The translations under genes were made by a program, and so were the position numbers. Positions 46,401 through 58,347 of a stretch of DNA of 64,000 nt are shown piece by piece; position 1 is the stretch's first letter; each line of letters starts with the position of its first letter. A model generated the notes under the pieces. It saw nothing but the letters and a program-made list of their open reading frames with translations, searched no databases and was not told where the DNA came from. The stretch comes from Phlebopus portentosus (lineage: Eukaryota > Basidiomycota > Agaricomycetes > Boletales > Boletinellaceae): the NCBI GenBank assembly GCA_037892935.1, contig JAYXKI010000001.1:310001-374000 (forward strand). Reading direction: 5' to 3'.

Positions 46401-49400
46401 AAAGCTTCTCCAACGCATCAAGGAGATAGCTATAGAAGTGCGCCTCGGGTCGTACGGGGTTCTGAGAGGCGGCGTAGGCGGTATCACCGATCATCCCTCC
46501 TGCAGGCCCAGGCCCGTTCTGCAGTGCCGTATGATCGATGAGCGGGTGAGAATGCGGAGGAACGTTCGATGCAATCGCAAGGACAGCTCCAGGTCCGTGA
46601 GCATCTACCAACCCAAGTTCCTCGGCTACGGGATTGACCTTGAACAGGCTCTTCTTCACGTCCTGTGCCAGGGATTTCTGCGCTGTCTCCTTGCAGTACA
46701 GAAGCCGTGAATAAAGGAGCTACACCGATTGATTTGCCATATTTAGCCAAGAAAAAGTAACTAAAATTTACGATGAACTTTACCTGTAGCAACCTCAAGA
46801 GCGTGTAGAAAGTCGTGTTAGTGAAGAATGGTTTCTGATCGACCACTCCATGCTTCGCAAGCCGCTCCAGAGGGTCTTCCATGCCGTCAACATCCATGCT
46901 GTCAGGTTTGCCCTCTCCGCCTTCTTTACCAATGTCAAAGGCGACAGGCATGAGTTTTACCCACTCTTCGTTCTCAGTAAGACGGATCTCATTCGCCTCC
47001 TTCGTCCGCCCTCCTTTCTTCCGCTTTGGCGTTCCTGAAGCTACAGGGGCATCGACAGGCTTGGCATGATCATCATCGCTCACCGAAGGAGAGACAGCCC
47101 TCGAGGCTGATGCGGATCCTGAACGCGCCTTTACAGCCTTCTCTTGGACTGTCTTCAACAGTTTCTTCCGCAGATCATTCGCGGGCACTCCACCGTTCCC
47201 GTGTCCATGACTACTCCCTCCCCCCGCCGAACGCCGACCACTTGTACCTCCACTCTTATTGTGCGATTTTGATCCCGAGCCTGAACCCTGATGCGACTCC
47301 TCACCTTCGTCCGATCCAGCAGTGTCCTCATGCCCCACATCCTCGTTGTCGGTATTGTCCGACTCCAACGGCGGACCAAAGGCAGCGTCGAACTCTGCCA
47401 TAGGCAACATGCAGAATAGGGGGATAAAGGAGCGGAGCATGCGCTCTACACTGCGGCGCTCATGCGAAGAGTATTGGATGCTCGAACGATCGAGGAAGGA
47501 GAATACAAGCTTGAGCGCATCCTGGAGGACTGGGATGTCATTGAACTCGAACTCGAGATGGGGGGCGTATTTGATATTATCGTATGAGTTAACCGATTCA
47601 ATTGGCGCACTCCTTTTGTACACCTTCGCCTTGGCCTTGGCTTGCGCGGCGCGTTCCGCCACTTCGCCCTTGGCGCTCTCAATTTCCGTCACCAAGCTCT
47701 TGTTTGTGATATATTTCTTGTCATTAGACTTGAACGTGGCGCCTTGGTGATCCAGGCTCTTATAGAAATTTCGCGCGTCCACCTCGCGCCAGACCTTGTT
47801 CCAATCGCGTTGCGCGCGGCGCCATTCTTCGTTCTTCTGCTTCAGGCGCGGCAACACGACCGGGACCGCAACTGCTGGGCAGTCTTGTAGCGCCTGTAGC
47901 ACCTCTAGCCCTTGTGCGTCACGACCATATACCTTCTTAATTGCCCTGTAGTAGATGCTCTTACTCGATCCGCCGAAGTCCAGCGGTAGTCGGAAAGCAT
48001 TCCTCTCATCCGCACTCATCTCCATGATTCTGTCGCAGATGGGTAGTAAGAGTGCGATCGTGCGTGTGATTATGTCGATGTAAAACTGGAACTCGTGGCG
48101 TTCTTCTTCACTCTTATGCAGAGCCTCCTCATAAGAGTTCTTCTTGTGCGCGACGAAACCGGATTCCTCCGATGCCCAAGTAGGATGAGACACCCAGTGG
48201 TCATTGAGTACGCTTCGACAGAGCTCGTCACGACCCGAGCAAGCGAGCTTGGTCTCCTATGATAGCTAGGTTATGGGAGAGAAGTGTGAATGATTGCCAG
48301 AAATGCTTACGGGAAGAGGTAATCGTCTGTAGCTCTTACCAAACCTCTCCTCCGTCTCGGTTGCTTGCCCGGTCCAGTTCCTGATGGAGCCAGGCGGACC
48401 CTCGGCATTCTCCTCACGCCTCGTATCCCATCCCATGAGATCCTTGAACTGCGCGTACAACTCACCGCCTCCAAGGAAGGCTTCCGCTCGCGCAATGAGC
48501 GTACGCGCATCGACAATCTCCCGTGAGAACAAATTCAGGAGTTTGAGAAACTCGTCATACATCTCGCGAGATTCGAGGGCCTTCTTTGCACGGTCAAAAA
48601 AAGCGAGCTCATCCTGAGAGCTACCAGAGCCTGAACCAGATGGACCGACGTTACCAGACTGAGTTGCGGCAGAGCCCGAAGGTGCAGCGTGATGAGAGTG
48701 GCCTGGATGACTAGGAGATGCTGGACGGCTGCGAGACCGATAGGACGGAGAAGGAGGGACGTTACCGTCCTTGGCGTGAATATGCTTAGACTTCTTCGCC
48801 TACAATGAACCGTAAGTCACCATTGTCACAAGGGAAATGGAGTGGCTCACCCGCCCAACGGCTGACTTTGACGATATTGGAACCTGCGGAGCAGGCTGTA
48901 TTTCCCTTTCTACTGGCTTCTTTTTTCTTTTGGGTGCGGTCGAGCCCTTCTTGTCAGGCAGCTCAGACCACACCCGCTCGTGAAAAGAATCCTGTCTAAA
49001 CGCCTGGCCGGAGCCGTCCATGGGCAAGAATTTCTTAAACTCCGCGAGCAAGTCTGGTGCATCCCTGAACAAGTATTCGACCTTGTAGTATACCTACCGA
49101 AACAATTACAAATCAACTTCGCATTTAATCAAGAAAGCTAAGAGAAAGCGTACATCATCATGATTCTGCTCCTTCCTATATGAATGCAGTATCTCAAGGA
49201 AGAGCTTATATGTTTCCGGATCGTCTTCGAACCGCGTCTTAATTTTGTTCACATACTGGATAGCGTGGTGGAACTCCGAATAAGCGCTCGGTCTTCCAAC
49301 CTGCGCAGCATAGCTTCCTGCCATGCCATTCAAAGTAGAAATAGCAGACGATGTACCATAGGGCACCGGCGAAGTCGTCGGTATTACTGGTGATTCAGCA

Positions 49401-50039
49401 GGAGTCATCATGGGGACATGAACAGTGGTCTGTGGGAGTGGAGGAGTCGCAGCAGAGCTGAGCTGTGGAATGATGTGTGCGTGAAGTAGCTGCTGATTGT
49501 CTGTTGACTGCGTTGTAGTCCCCGCGGGCGTCGTAACTGTGATAGTCGTCGTCGTTTCCAACGCATCACTTGTACACTCTATGCGATACCCCGGAGGCAA
49601 GAACGTATTAAATCCTTGTATCAAGTCATTGTGCCCTCGGAATAGAGTTGATACGCGCTCTATTACCCCAGGAGTATCAATACTGGGTCATGATTATCAG
49701 CCACATACCCGGACAAAGGCATAGGTGGGATAAGATACAGGAAACCTACACTTGGCTCTTGAAATCCTTCATAATATCTAGGAAATTGTTATACACATCG
49801 GGTCTCTCCACGAACTGCGTCTTCACAGCGTCCAAGTAGCTAAGTGCATCAGTCACATTGAGCTGTCTCGACCCTTCTGGTATAGACGCTATTTGACCGT
49901 TGTGGTCCACTTCTCGTGGTCCAGCATCACGGATCACTTCGATTGTTCCTTGCATGGGGTCATCGATACCATTTTCTCTGAGTGGCCCTTCATCTATAGT
50001 CCCATCCACGCAGGCGACGATACTTGGCGGAGCATCCAT
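43452..50039 (-). CDS. SIN3: SIN3 histone-deacetylase corepressor scaffold
   Basis: About 11 exons and roughly 1,370 residues. PAH1: [19 protein letters not shown], then [36 protein letters not shown]2: [20 protein letters not shown] ... [23 protein letters not shown]3: [20 protein letters not shown]. The HDAC-interaction region holds SYRRLP, then [19 protein letters not shown] and [20 protein letters not shown]. The Sin3a C-terminal region holds [37 protein letters not shown] and [23 protein letters not shown]3 binds repressors through the PAH domains and Rpd3-type deacetylases through the HID, silencing promoters. The start (MDAPPSIV) matches the start of copy C; an upstream ATG exists in frame. 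Two introns are very long for this genome (44592-45555 and 45607-46338). It is the presumed parent of the SIN3-like copies at 24.7-36.7 kb. Confidence 0.92.
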
Positions 50040-50779
50040 GCCAGTAAGAAACTGAGAGCTTGTGAGAGGGATGTGACACGAGAATGTGCAAATGATCGTG
50101 ATCGGCATGGTTGGATCACGTGCACGTGGGAAATTATCGCGAAACTCGATTTTCAATAATAGCAAGCTTCATTTCCCTCACATACAGCGACGTCGAATCG
50201 CTGCTCCCAGATCTAAAGATTGTTCAGCAGCTGAGAAGCTCACACGCGATCGCAATGCAGGATCCAGGAGAATAAGGTGCCGGCTGAAGTACTTACTTCT
50301 GTTCTTCCGAGCGCTGGTCCTTGGCACAAGCCTGAAAAAGCAGGGGACTATGTAATGTCCTGTGTCGGCCGACAAAAATAAGTAATACCATCTTCATAGA
50401 GTTATGGGAAGATGTCCATAATAACATACTTTCTTTTGCACCAAAGAAGGAAGACGGGTAGCCATTACCAGGTAAGCACTGGAGTCGAACATGAAACAAT
50501 TTGCCGCTTGTGTTGAACGCTTTACCGTCAATGAAGTAGGCGGAGATGGGCAGCCCTCGTACGCACGGTATTGCAACAAAATATTTCCCAATTACGACAA
50601 ATGCCTGGTTAGATTCAGATCTAACTCTTAGTAGAACTTAATGAGTGATAAGTAGTCAATGTGGGCCGGCACGGCTGATCATCAACCCGAACAGTTTACA
50701 CTACAACTACGTCCTGCGCTTTCACAACTCGCATCTTTCAGCACCTTCATCACGGCCCAGTGGCTGGTCAGGGTCACTA
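50040..50779. other. Region upstream of SIN3
   Basis: About 740 bp. It carries CACGTG-type hexamers near 50117 (ATCACGTGCACGTG) and short ORFs without recognisable domains. Probably the SIN3 promoter, then the left edge of a transporter remnant. Confidence 0.45.
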
Positions 50780-51343
50780 TGGAGAAGACTTCGCGAACAC
50801 TGATTAGTGCACATCAAATTTGCTCACGTTGCATGCATCTCGAAGTAACTCACGATCGTATCATGGACTACAGTACGTTTCTCTGCGATTACGTTCCGGA
50901 TTTTATCCATGTTCCGATTTGTGTCTTCAGTGGGCTCGAGGTTGCAAGGACGACGAATTTGCCGTATTCAATCCGCCATCTGGTCAGACGTGCCAGCAGT
51001 GGGCGGGCGACTTCGTCAGCGCCTTCGGTGGATACCTGAACAATCCCGATGCAACGTCGAGTTGCCAGTATTGCCAGTATAAGGTCGGAGATGAGTTCTT
51101 TGTTCCACTAAACATAGTATTCAGCGAAAGGTGGAGGAACCTCTTCCTCGTCCTCGCTTATTTCAATGCGTTCCGCGATATCATACTCTCTCTTTACAGC
51201 CAGTACTAATCTGACGTACTTATAGGATTTAATATGCTTATAACGATAAGTGAGTACTGCTGACCTGTAAGCCCGTGACCAATTTTCTTACTGATCTTTT
51301 CTTCCTAGTCGCTTCGCGTTTCCTTCGCTTTGCTAAGCGTTAG
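50780..51343 (+). pseudogene. 3' remnant of a PDR-type (ABCG) ABC transporter
   Basis: One frame encodes KDDEFAVFNPPSGQTCQQWA and GGYLNNPDATSSCQYCQYKV, then LNIVFSERWRNLFLVLAYF. This is the Cys-rich extracellular loop and last membrane segment of PDR/CDR transporters (NPDAT...CQYC is characteristic). It is followed by FNMLITI and, after an intron, RFLRFAKR. The nucleotide-binding domains and the other helices (over 1,000 residues) are missing upstream, so only the last about 10% is left. Confidence 0.75.
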
Positions 51344-51785
51344 ATCAACTCGACGTCTCTCTTTGCTTCTCCAAAGACTAAGTAGCTCGATCCTTTTATG
51401 ACCTTGTATTTCATTTCGCGCCTCCTCGATGACACGTATTTGTGGCGTGAAGACCAAGCAAAAGAGTCATGTCGTTGGACTTGTCGAGTAGTGGAGTAAA
51501 TAGAGTCCGACTAAGAAGCGCAATGAACATATCGCATTTAGTTATATTCCTGGTAGTCCGATTTTCAAGCGTTCAATATCTCCAGACGTCCATTTACAAG
51601 ACCTCAACCGGTCTATATTAGACAAATTGAGTATGACTGGACGGCTATGCGACGTGGAACTGGGTCGACTAGAATACAGTTTGCTATCGAGAGTTTAATT
51701 ATCCAAGCTGTTGCAAAGAGCGGGTATAAAAAGCAGAGTAAAAGTCTAAGAACGAACGGGCCGTCCTTTCCTCTACGCGTATTCA
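51344..51785. other. Intergenic, 3' flank of the Ark-type kinase
   Basis: About 440 bp with no recognised gene; probably 3' UTR sequence of the kinase gene on the minus strand. Confidence 0.45.
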
Positions 51786-54700
51786 TTACCCGGCTTTCCC
51801 TCCGGCTGCAATACCCTCTCGCCTAAACCGCGAGCCAGCTCCTTTTATACTGGCGTTCCCCCCACCTCTCGGTCCAGCCGATTCTTCTGACTTCCTTTGC
51901 CATTGATCGATCAGTCTGCTGACGCCTTGGTACGGCCTTTCTGGTGAAGGAGATCGTCGTCCGCCTTCATTAGTCTCAACCCCGTCCTTCGCTAACAATG
52001 TGTCTAGAGTCGGGTTGAAAGGTTTCCGCTCGGTTCGCGGAACCTCTGCCTTAGATGCTGCTGAGAGGACCGGATCTGGAGCAGTAGATGATGGCATACT
52101 CTGGGTCAAAGGAGAAGGTGCTCGTGAACCTTGGAGCGAAGGCGGACGTGAGTTCGTGTCATGCTTCAAAGGGCCGTCATCAACGAGTGCTGATGCGCGT
52201 ACAGGCAGTTCCAGCTTGTGAGGGAAACTAGACTTCATTGGCTCCTTTGGCGAATTTGTTGGCGATATACGTGGAAAGCGCGCGCTTGCTGTGGTCGGAG
52301 ATATGGTAGGATCCGAGCTCGTATGAGCTTGGGAACTCACGACACGTAAATGGGCAGGCTTCGTTCCAGGAGCAGGCACAGATGGAAGACCAGGCTTGGA
52401 GCCTTTACTTTGCTCGTCCATCGCTTCGTATCGAGAAACGAGGTCAGAGATAGAACTACGCCTAGTGCGACCTTTGTTTGCTGGGGGTGAGAGAGATGTT
52501 TTGGACGGAGTCTGAGGGGTTTCAGATACGGACTTCTGTACCGGGAAAAGTAGTACAGACTGGGGACGAGAACGCGACGTTGACGAAGCTGACGGGGACT
52601 GTTGCATTTTTCTTGGAGAAGGCGACTGTTTCATAGGACTCGGGGGCTTCTGTCGAGAGACCGTGGAAGGCTTACGAGATATCGAGAATGCAGACTTCGT
52701 CGGTGACGTCCTTCCAACCGAAGACTCTGCCATTGTCGAAGTTTTATTTGAGACGGGCATCGGCGACGACGACTTCGTGCGCTCCACAGATACACCACTC
52801 CTAGGCTTAGGTAGGGCAGAGTTTCGCTTGTTCTGACTTGAAGGCGAGGGTTTTGGTGAACCACTGCCACCCCAAAGATCAACAAGATCGTGCACAGAAC
52901 CCTGCCGCGCCTTATGACCGAATCTCTGTCGAACTGGAGCTATTGCAGAACCTTTCGACGACCTGATGGTGCTTACGGCATCCTCGGGGCCATCATCTGC
53001 TTCATCTGAGGATGATGAGCTCTTTGGGCTAAGAGGAGTCCGGTTGGCTGCTTCAAGTCCACCAGACTTGTGATTTGATAGCGCCGTGGCTTCTTTCTCC
53101 TTCTTGGCGATAGAATCAGATCTTAAGATCTCTGACCGTTCAGGGGGGATGGGTTTGCGCTTTACCGGAGAAGGAGCAGTCTCTCGGAAGGAAGCAGCAC
53201 GGGCAATATCGGGAGGGCCTTCGCTCACAAGCACCGATGCTCGTTTCTCCGGCGATGCGCGAAGAACTGCGGCGTTGTCAATCTTCGCACCGTCTTCGCC
53301 ATCGCTAAGACCTGTCAGCCAGTCTTTGGGAGGCTCTGTCATGACTGGCAAGCCAGCCACAGGTTCTTTTGGTGATGATGGTTCTGAGCCGGTGCGGTGA
53401 GTCTGCTGGATCGAAACAGAGCTACGATGTTTACGAGATAACATTGGCCGGCTGGGAGGCTGTAACTTCTCGTGAGCTTCCAGTTCTATTCTTGATTGTC
53501 GTACAATAGAATGTTCTGGTTGGAGTCTATCCAAAGAGGAAGTAGTAGGTGCTACCGAAGGAGCATGAGTCCTTCGCGTATCACGCATCGCAGTACCAGT
53601 CACTTGCTGTGAACGGACACCGTCATAGCGTAGAGTTGTGGATGGTGCCGCTCTTGCTCCCGGACGCAGCGCTCCCGCCACGCTCGCTGGATAGAATGAC
53701 TCAGAGTCTTGTCGAGCACCAGGTCGTGGCGGAAGTTGCGGCGGTGTCAACGGAGGAGCTAGAACACTCGAAGAAACAGATACAGCACCCGAAGTAGCCG
53801 CGGGGCGGAAGCTACCCGCATCCAATTCTTCCAAAGACGGGAAACGCTGCTCCGCCGAAAGAGCTTGATCGGACACCTTCGATGTCAACAAAGGACTGGG
53901 ACCTCGCTTCAGAACGGCATTATCGATAGCAGTGAATGACGGCGGCTGGAATGAGGGTGACGGGGAAACAGAAATATTCTGATTGGGCAGCTGTGGAGAG
54001 GGAGTCGGTCTATTAGACGCCACTTTTTGAGCCTCGCCAAGTGTGAGCGTCTGAGGTTTCGGAGAAGAAAATAGGCTTAAGCTCTCAAAGGCATCTCCGC
54101 TTGGAGGTTTAAGTGAGGAAGGCATACGAACTGGTGCCGGTCGAGGCGCAGGAATCGGTACAGGAGACGGCGTCGAAGAAGAGGTCGACGGCGCTCGGGC
54201 AGTGAATGAATCTGTGAACCCGTTGACTGCTCCAGTAGCTTGACGCTTTCCAGTCACCGTATCAGGAACTTGCCATCCATCGCCTAGGCTAGCCTCCGCA
54301 GGTCTAACTGAAGGTGGGCTCTTCATTGTAGAGATAGCAGCTAAGCCAGACTTGTGAGCTTTCGCTGGTTTCGAAGTCCACGGTCCGCTTTCCACCGAAT
54401 CGAGCAAATAAAATGCATCTTCAGGAAACCTGCGTCCTCTTGTAGGGCTTGATGGTCGTCCGCGACGCATGGGAGCGATAGCCTCAAGTACCTTCTCTCG
54501 AGCCTGGATACCATTTATAGGCGGAGAACTGACTGAATCCGGCGATTTTGCAGATCCAGCAGAAGCATTCTGTGAGACTGGTGGAGAAAGGGCTGGTCGA
54601 GGAGAGATCGGTCGCTTTGGTATGTTCTGCACCACTACTCAGTAACCACAACAATTACGGGGTAAATAATACATACATATGTGAAACGTGACTTTGTTCC

Positions 54701-55813
54701 GCGCATTTGGTGCACAATGTTCAGGACTTCAAATACAGATGGCCGGTGAACGTTGTGCTCCCGCAGCATTGATGCTGACAATATCTAAGCGGTTGCATAT
54801 CTGTGAAATGTAAGGAAACATACCTATTAGTGTGTTCAATTGCTGGGAATAGACGGGATACGGCGGAAATCTGTATTGAACGTTCAGAATTGCGAGGACG
54901 CCATGCTCTTCGAACGGAGTTGTGTAGTAGCATAATTTATATAGTAGGACGCCAAGAGCCCAAACGTCCGACTTCTCGTCAATGGGCCGCCGCAGGTACA
55001 CGTCTACCATTTCCGGAGCGCGATATTGTAAAGTTGTATGCTTGTTCAAATCCGCCTCCAGTGCGCGCAGCTCTTGCATAGAAGAGGGGTGACGCTGAGG
55101 AACAGGCGTTGCAGATCCGAAGTCGCAGAGCTTGAAAGATGTAGCAGAAGCTTGAAGGATATTTTCAACCTTTAGGTCCCGGTGCAATAGCGGAGGACGG
55201 AGATTATGCATGGCAGCTACGCCTTCGCAAACATCAACAAAGATTTGAAGGATCTCAGCTTCTGTTAGCCGTTCGCGTAATCGCCGGTTCATCATATCGA
55301 TTATTCCGCCACCTGAGGTTTTTGTGAGTTCGCTATCAGAAAGGAGCGATGTTTACACTTACCTTGGCAAAACTCCATTAAGATGAACACCTCAAACATG
55401 CCATTTGACATCCTATGCCAGGCAGCATCGATGAGATAGACAATGTTCGGATGGCCTTTTAATATCCTCTGTAAAGCATACATCGGCAAGCGCTCCAGGA
55501 ATGGATGGCCTATCTCACCATAATATCAACCTCCTTTTTGACATCATTCAGCATGGCTTCGTTTGGGACGGCAATGCGCTTTAGAACATGGTGCGTAGTA
55601 CCAAACACCGGCTCCGCTGTGCAAACAAGATAGACATGTGCAAAACCGCCTACCACACGAATCAGCCAGTCATCTAGTAGGAATACATCTGGATGGCAAC
55701 GTACCTTGGCTGAGATACTTCTCAACTTGGACGTTGTATTTGTTGACCGCAATCATTTGCCCAGGCAGTAGAGTGCCCTGAGGTTGCTGGGCGTACATTG
55801 GCGGGAAAGCCAT
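51786..55813 (-). CDS. Ark1/AAK1 (NAK) family serine/threonine kinase
   Basis: From ATG 55813 (MAFPPMYAQQPQGTLLPGQM) to the stop at 51786, about seven exons and over 1,200 residues. Kinase domain: YLSQGGFAHVYLV (glycine loop), HHVLKRIAVP (catalytic Lys), LKGHPNIVYLIDAAWH, LLHRDLKVENIL (HRD), FKLCDFGSAT (DFG), TLQYRAPEMVDVYLRRPIDE. The inserted LRALEADLNKHTTLQYRAPE segment is typical of NAK kinases. A tail of about 900 disordered Ser/Pro-rich residues follows, with SH3-type proline stretches. Fungal Ark1/Prk1/Akl1 kinases phosphorylate endocytic coat proteins (Pan1, Sla1, epsins) and control actin-patch disassembly. The start is the first ATG that reads directly into the conserved N-terminus. 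Its promoter is shared with EXO5. Confidence 0.92.
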
Positions 55814-56016
55814 GCCCGCCGTCGTTGGTTGTCGTTAACGATGAGGAGTTCTGTGCGCTGTAACGTGGAACGTCACGTGCCGAACACGCGAAGTTGCCGC
55901 GTCGTCGCGTCGTCGCGTCCATCGACTGCATGCACTGACACTGGGTCTCACTTGTCCACCTCGCTGATCTAGGAGCTTCAGATATCCGCATCTGGTTTCT
56001 TTGGCCTGGCACAAGC
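55814..56016. promoter_or_regulatory. Bidirectional promoter, Ark-type kinase / EXO5
   Basis: Only 203 bp separate the two divergent start codons, so the genes probably share regulatory sequence. It contains a short GTCGTCGC direct repeat (55910-55922). No specific factor site is recognised. Confidence 0.6.
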
Positions 56017-58217
56017 ATGTCTGATGATGACTGGTTATCGAATACTTCCTGGCCGGAATATACTGAAGACGATTTTCAAAGAATTGATCGCCTCTGCGAA
56101 GGAAGCCGACGAGATAGCACTTGCCTTGCCAATGGTGCAGTTTACATTTTGGTCATACTTTTAAAACCTTGTTTATGATGCATGCAAGACAGGAGATGAA
56201 TCTGAATCAGCCGTCAAAAGCCCGTTTGTCGAGTTTAGGCAGCGGCAGCGTGGGTACTTGACAGTAACAGATCTGATTGCCCCAGCCTGGTGAGGTCTGT
56301 TTTCGTATTGGCCGCCCTATTCTCTGACGTGTTTCAGGTGTGAAGTGCAGTTCGATTATGGCTTGCGCCAATTTCGCAATAAACCAATAAGTAAAAGGCC
56401 CCAATCTTTCGTCACACCGAAGGGCAAGGAAATCAAAGTAGAGGCGAAGGTAGCAGCCAAGAATGAAGACATTTTGGACAAAGGCAAGGTACGTATATCA
56501 TTGTTGGCCATAGAGCTTTTGGTCATAATGCCCGTCAAAGATCGTACACAAAAAGTTGGAGAGAGAAATTCATAAAGAGGAGGTTCTGATAAAAGTCAAG
56601 AGAAAAGAAGAAATCTGGGCACTGAAGTAGGATTACATTTTATTTCCCTCCATTATTAATCATTACTTTCGTCGGCAGGCTGCTCGATTTTCTAGTCAGA
56701 CTTAAGACTATCAAAGCTACTTCTGTTGTCGTAAGTCGCGAACACTCTAATTCGGAATGATCTAACTCAATGGTTGTCTCAGCGCGAACTGCCTATCTGG
56801 GGTATAATACAGGATCATCCTGTTTACGGAAAAATTGTTCGTAAAAGCACGATCGCTTCATTTTGTCTTTAGCCTTGACTTCCTGTTGCATCAAGGACGA
56901 ACTCAGATTGGAGACTAGTAATCTCACGAATGGTCCCAACAATTTGACCTCCCAGTCAAAGGATGGACAGACGCAAACAAAGCTTCATTCCTTCCTGACG
57001 AATGCAAAGGAGATCATCCATGCATCTTTCAATGCGCACTCACAAATTATACACATCATTGACAACAAGACTCGCCAGAATGCCTCCGTTCCTTCGCACG
57101 TCGACTCGCTTCCTTCACGTCTCCAACTTATGTTATATTGGCTAATGCTTACCAGAGCACTGACCACCTCCGATGATGGGACGAGCTTTAGCTCTTTTTG
57201 CGCACGAATAGGCCTTAGACCAGCCCGAAAGTTCTCGGGCGCTTTTATCACCGAAATGGCTTCTCTTATTGTGGAGAATGAACTCAGTCTTCACTTCCTC
57301 GATGCAAAATGTTTGGAAGATATGGACTTTCCGTATCGAGAGACAATTAAGCAACTGGGTCTGGAGGTGGAGGGATGTGTCAGCAAGCGCCTATCTGTCG
57401 TCTATCGACTTCGCCGTTCCTCCGCTAAGAAACCGAAATCATCATCAGCGATGCCGGGCAAGACAAAAAAGTCAACTAAATCACAGGACCACGAGAAGAA
57501 TGCTGTGATTGTGAAGGCAGTTGCAGAAGAATCCACCTTGGTCGTCGATGAGGAAAGTATCAAACTCGCTCCACCGATGGATGGTGCTGTTGACACCGCA
57601 GAAGACAAGACACTGGATGCTCCGTGTCCAAAAGAGGTTGAAGAAGCATCCATCAAGCGTACTTCAGAAATGACTGGTGTGGACGATGGCGGAGACGGCA
57701 ATACATCCACTTCTCGTAAACGCAAGCGGAATGGATCACACGTATCCTCTGCAGCTATGAAGACCAACTCGACACAGACGGCAGAGGTCCCCATCGATAC
57801 CTCTACTGGTATGTATCTTTAGCCAGAATAACCAGACGTGAGCTTGATTGAGTGATCCAAATTTGGCAGGCGAAAACGAATCCTCCAGCCAGTCAGACGA
57901 CGATTCACCTAAACGTCCCTCTGCGTTCATCATAGGAACGAAAAAGTTCCAATACGACGAAGGACTGCTCAGTGCCCATCTGTCAAGCGTTCTAGCGTGG
58001 TGGCATGGTAAGCGGCCACCCAATGGAGTATCCATAGAAGATGTGGGTAGATGCAAGTGCGTAAAATCGAGCTTCTGTAATCCTGTTATCTTACTGCTTG
58101 GTCAACTTGCGCAGTTCGTGTGAGTACAAGAACGGATGCGAATGGAGAGAGCAGAACGCTCTAGAGACTCTGGAGAAAGCTAAGGCAAAATCTGTAGCGA
58201 CAAAGACTGGACTGTAG
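56017..58217 (+). CDS. Exonuclease V (EXO5/DEM1-like), Fe-S cluster nuclease
   Basis: About nine exons from ATG 56017 (MSDDDWLSNTSWPEYTED) to TAG 58215-58217. Core: VTDLIAPAWCEVQFDYGLRQ (first Cys of the Fe-S cluster, with the substrate-binding Tyr-Gly-Leu-Arg segment), RELPIWGIIQDHP, a region with KTRQ, LQLMLYWLMLTRAL and LRPARKFSGAF, and the C-terminal CNSCEYKNGCEW with three more cysteines (C-x2-C-x5-C). EXO5 enzymes degrade single-stranded DNA and need a [4Fe-4S] cluster held by four cysteines; all four are seen. The yeast form acts in mitochondria, metazoan forms in the nucleus. An unusually long Lys/Ser-rich insert lies between the core and the C-terminal block (57410-57880). Confidence 0.88.
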
Positions 58218-58347
58218 GATGGATTGCTCTGCTGACACTTGCATATTGTATTGTACTTTCTACTCATAAACACTCAAGAATTTTTACTTCGTAGGACAGA
58301 AGGACGGTGCTAATGTGCATACACATTTCAGGGGCTGATACCTTGAC
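58218..58347. other. Convergent spacer, EXO5 / MFS transporter
   Basis: 130 bp between the 3' ends of the two genes; the transcripts probably overlap. Confidence 0.5.
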
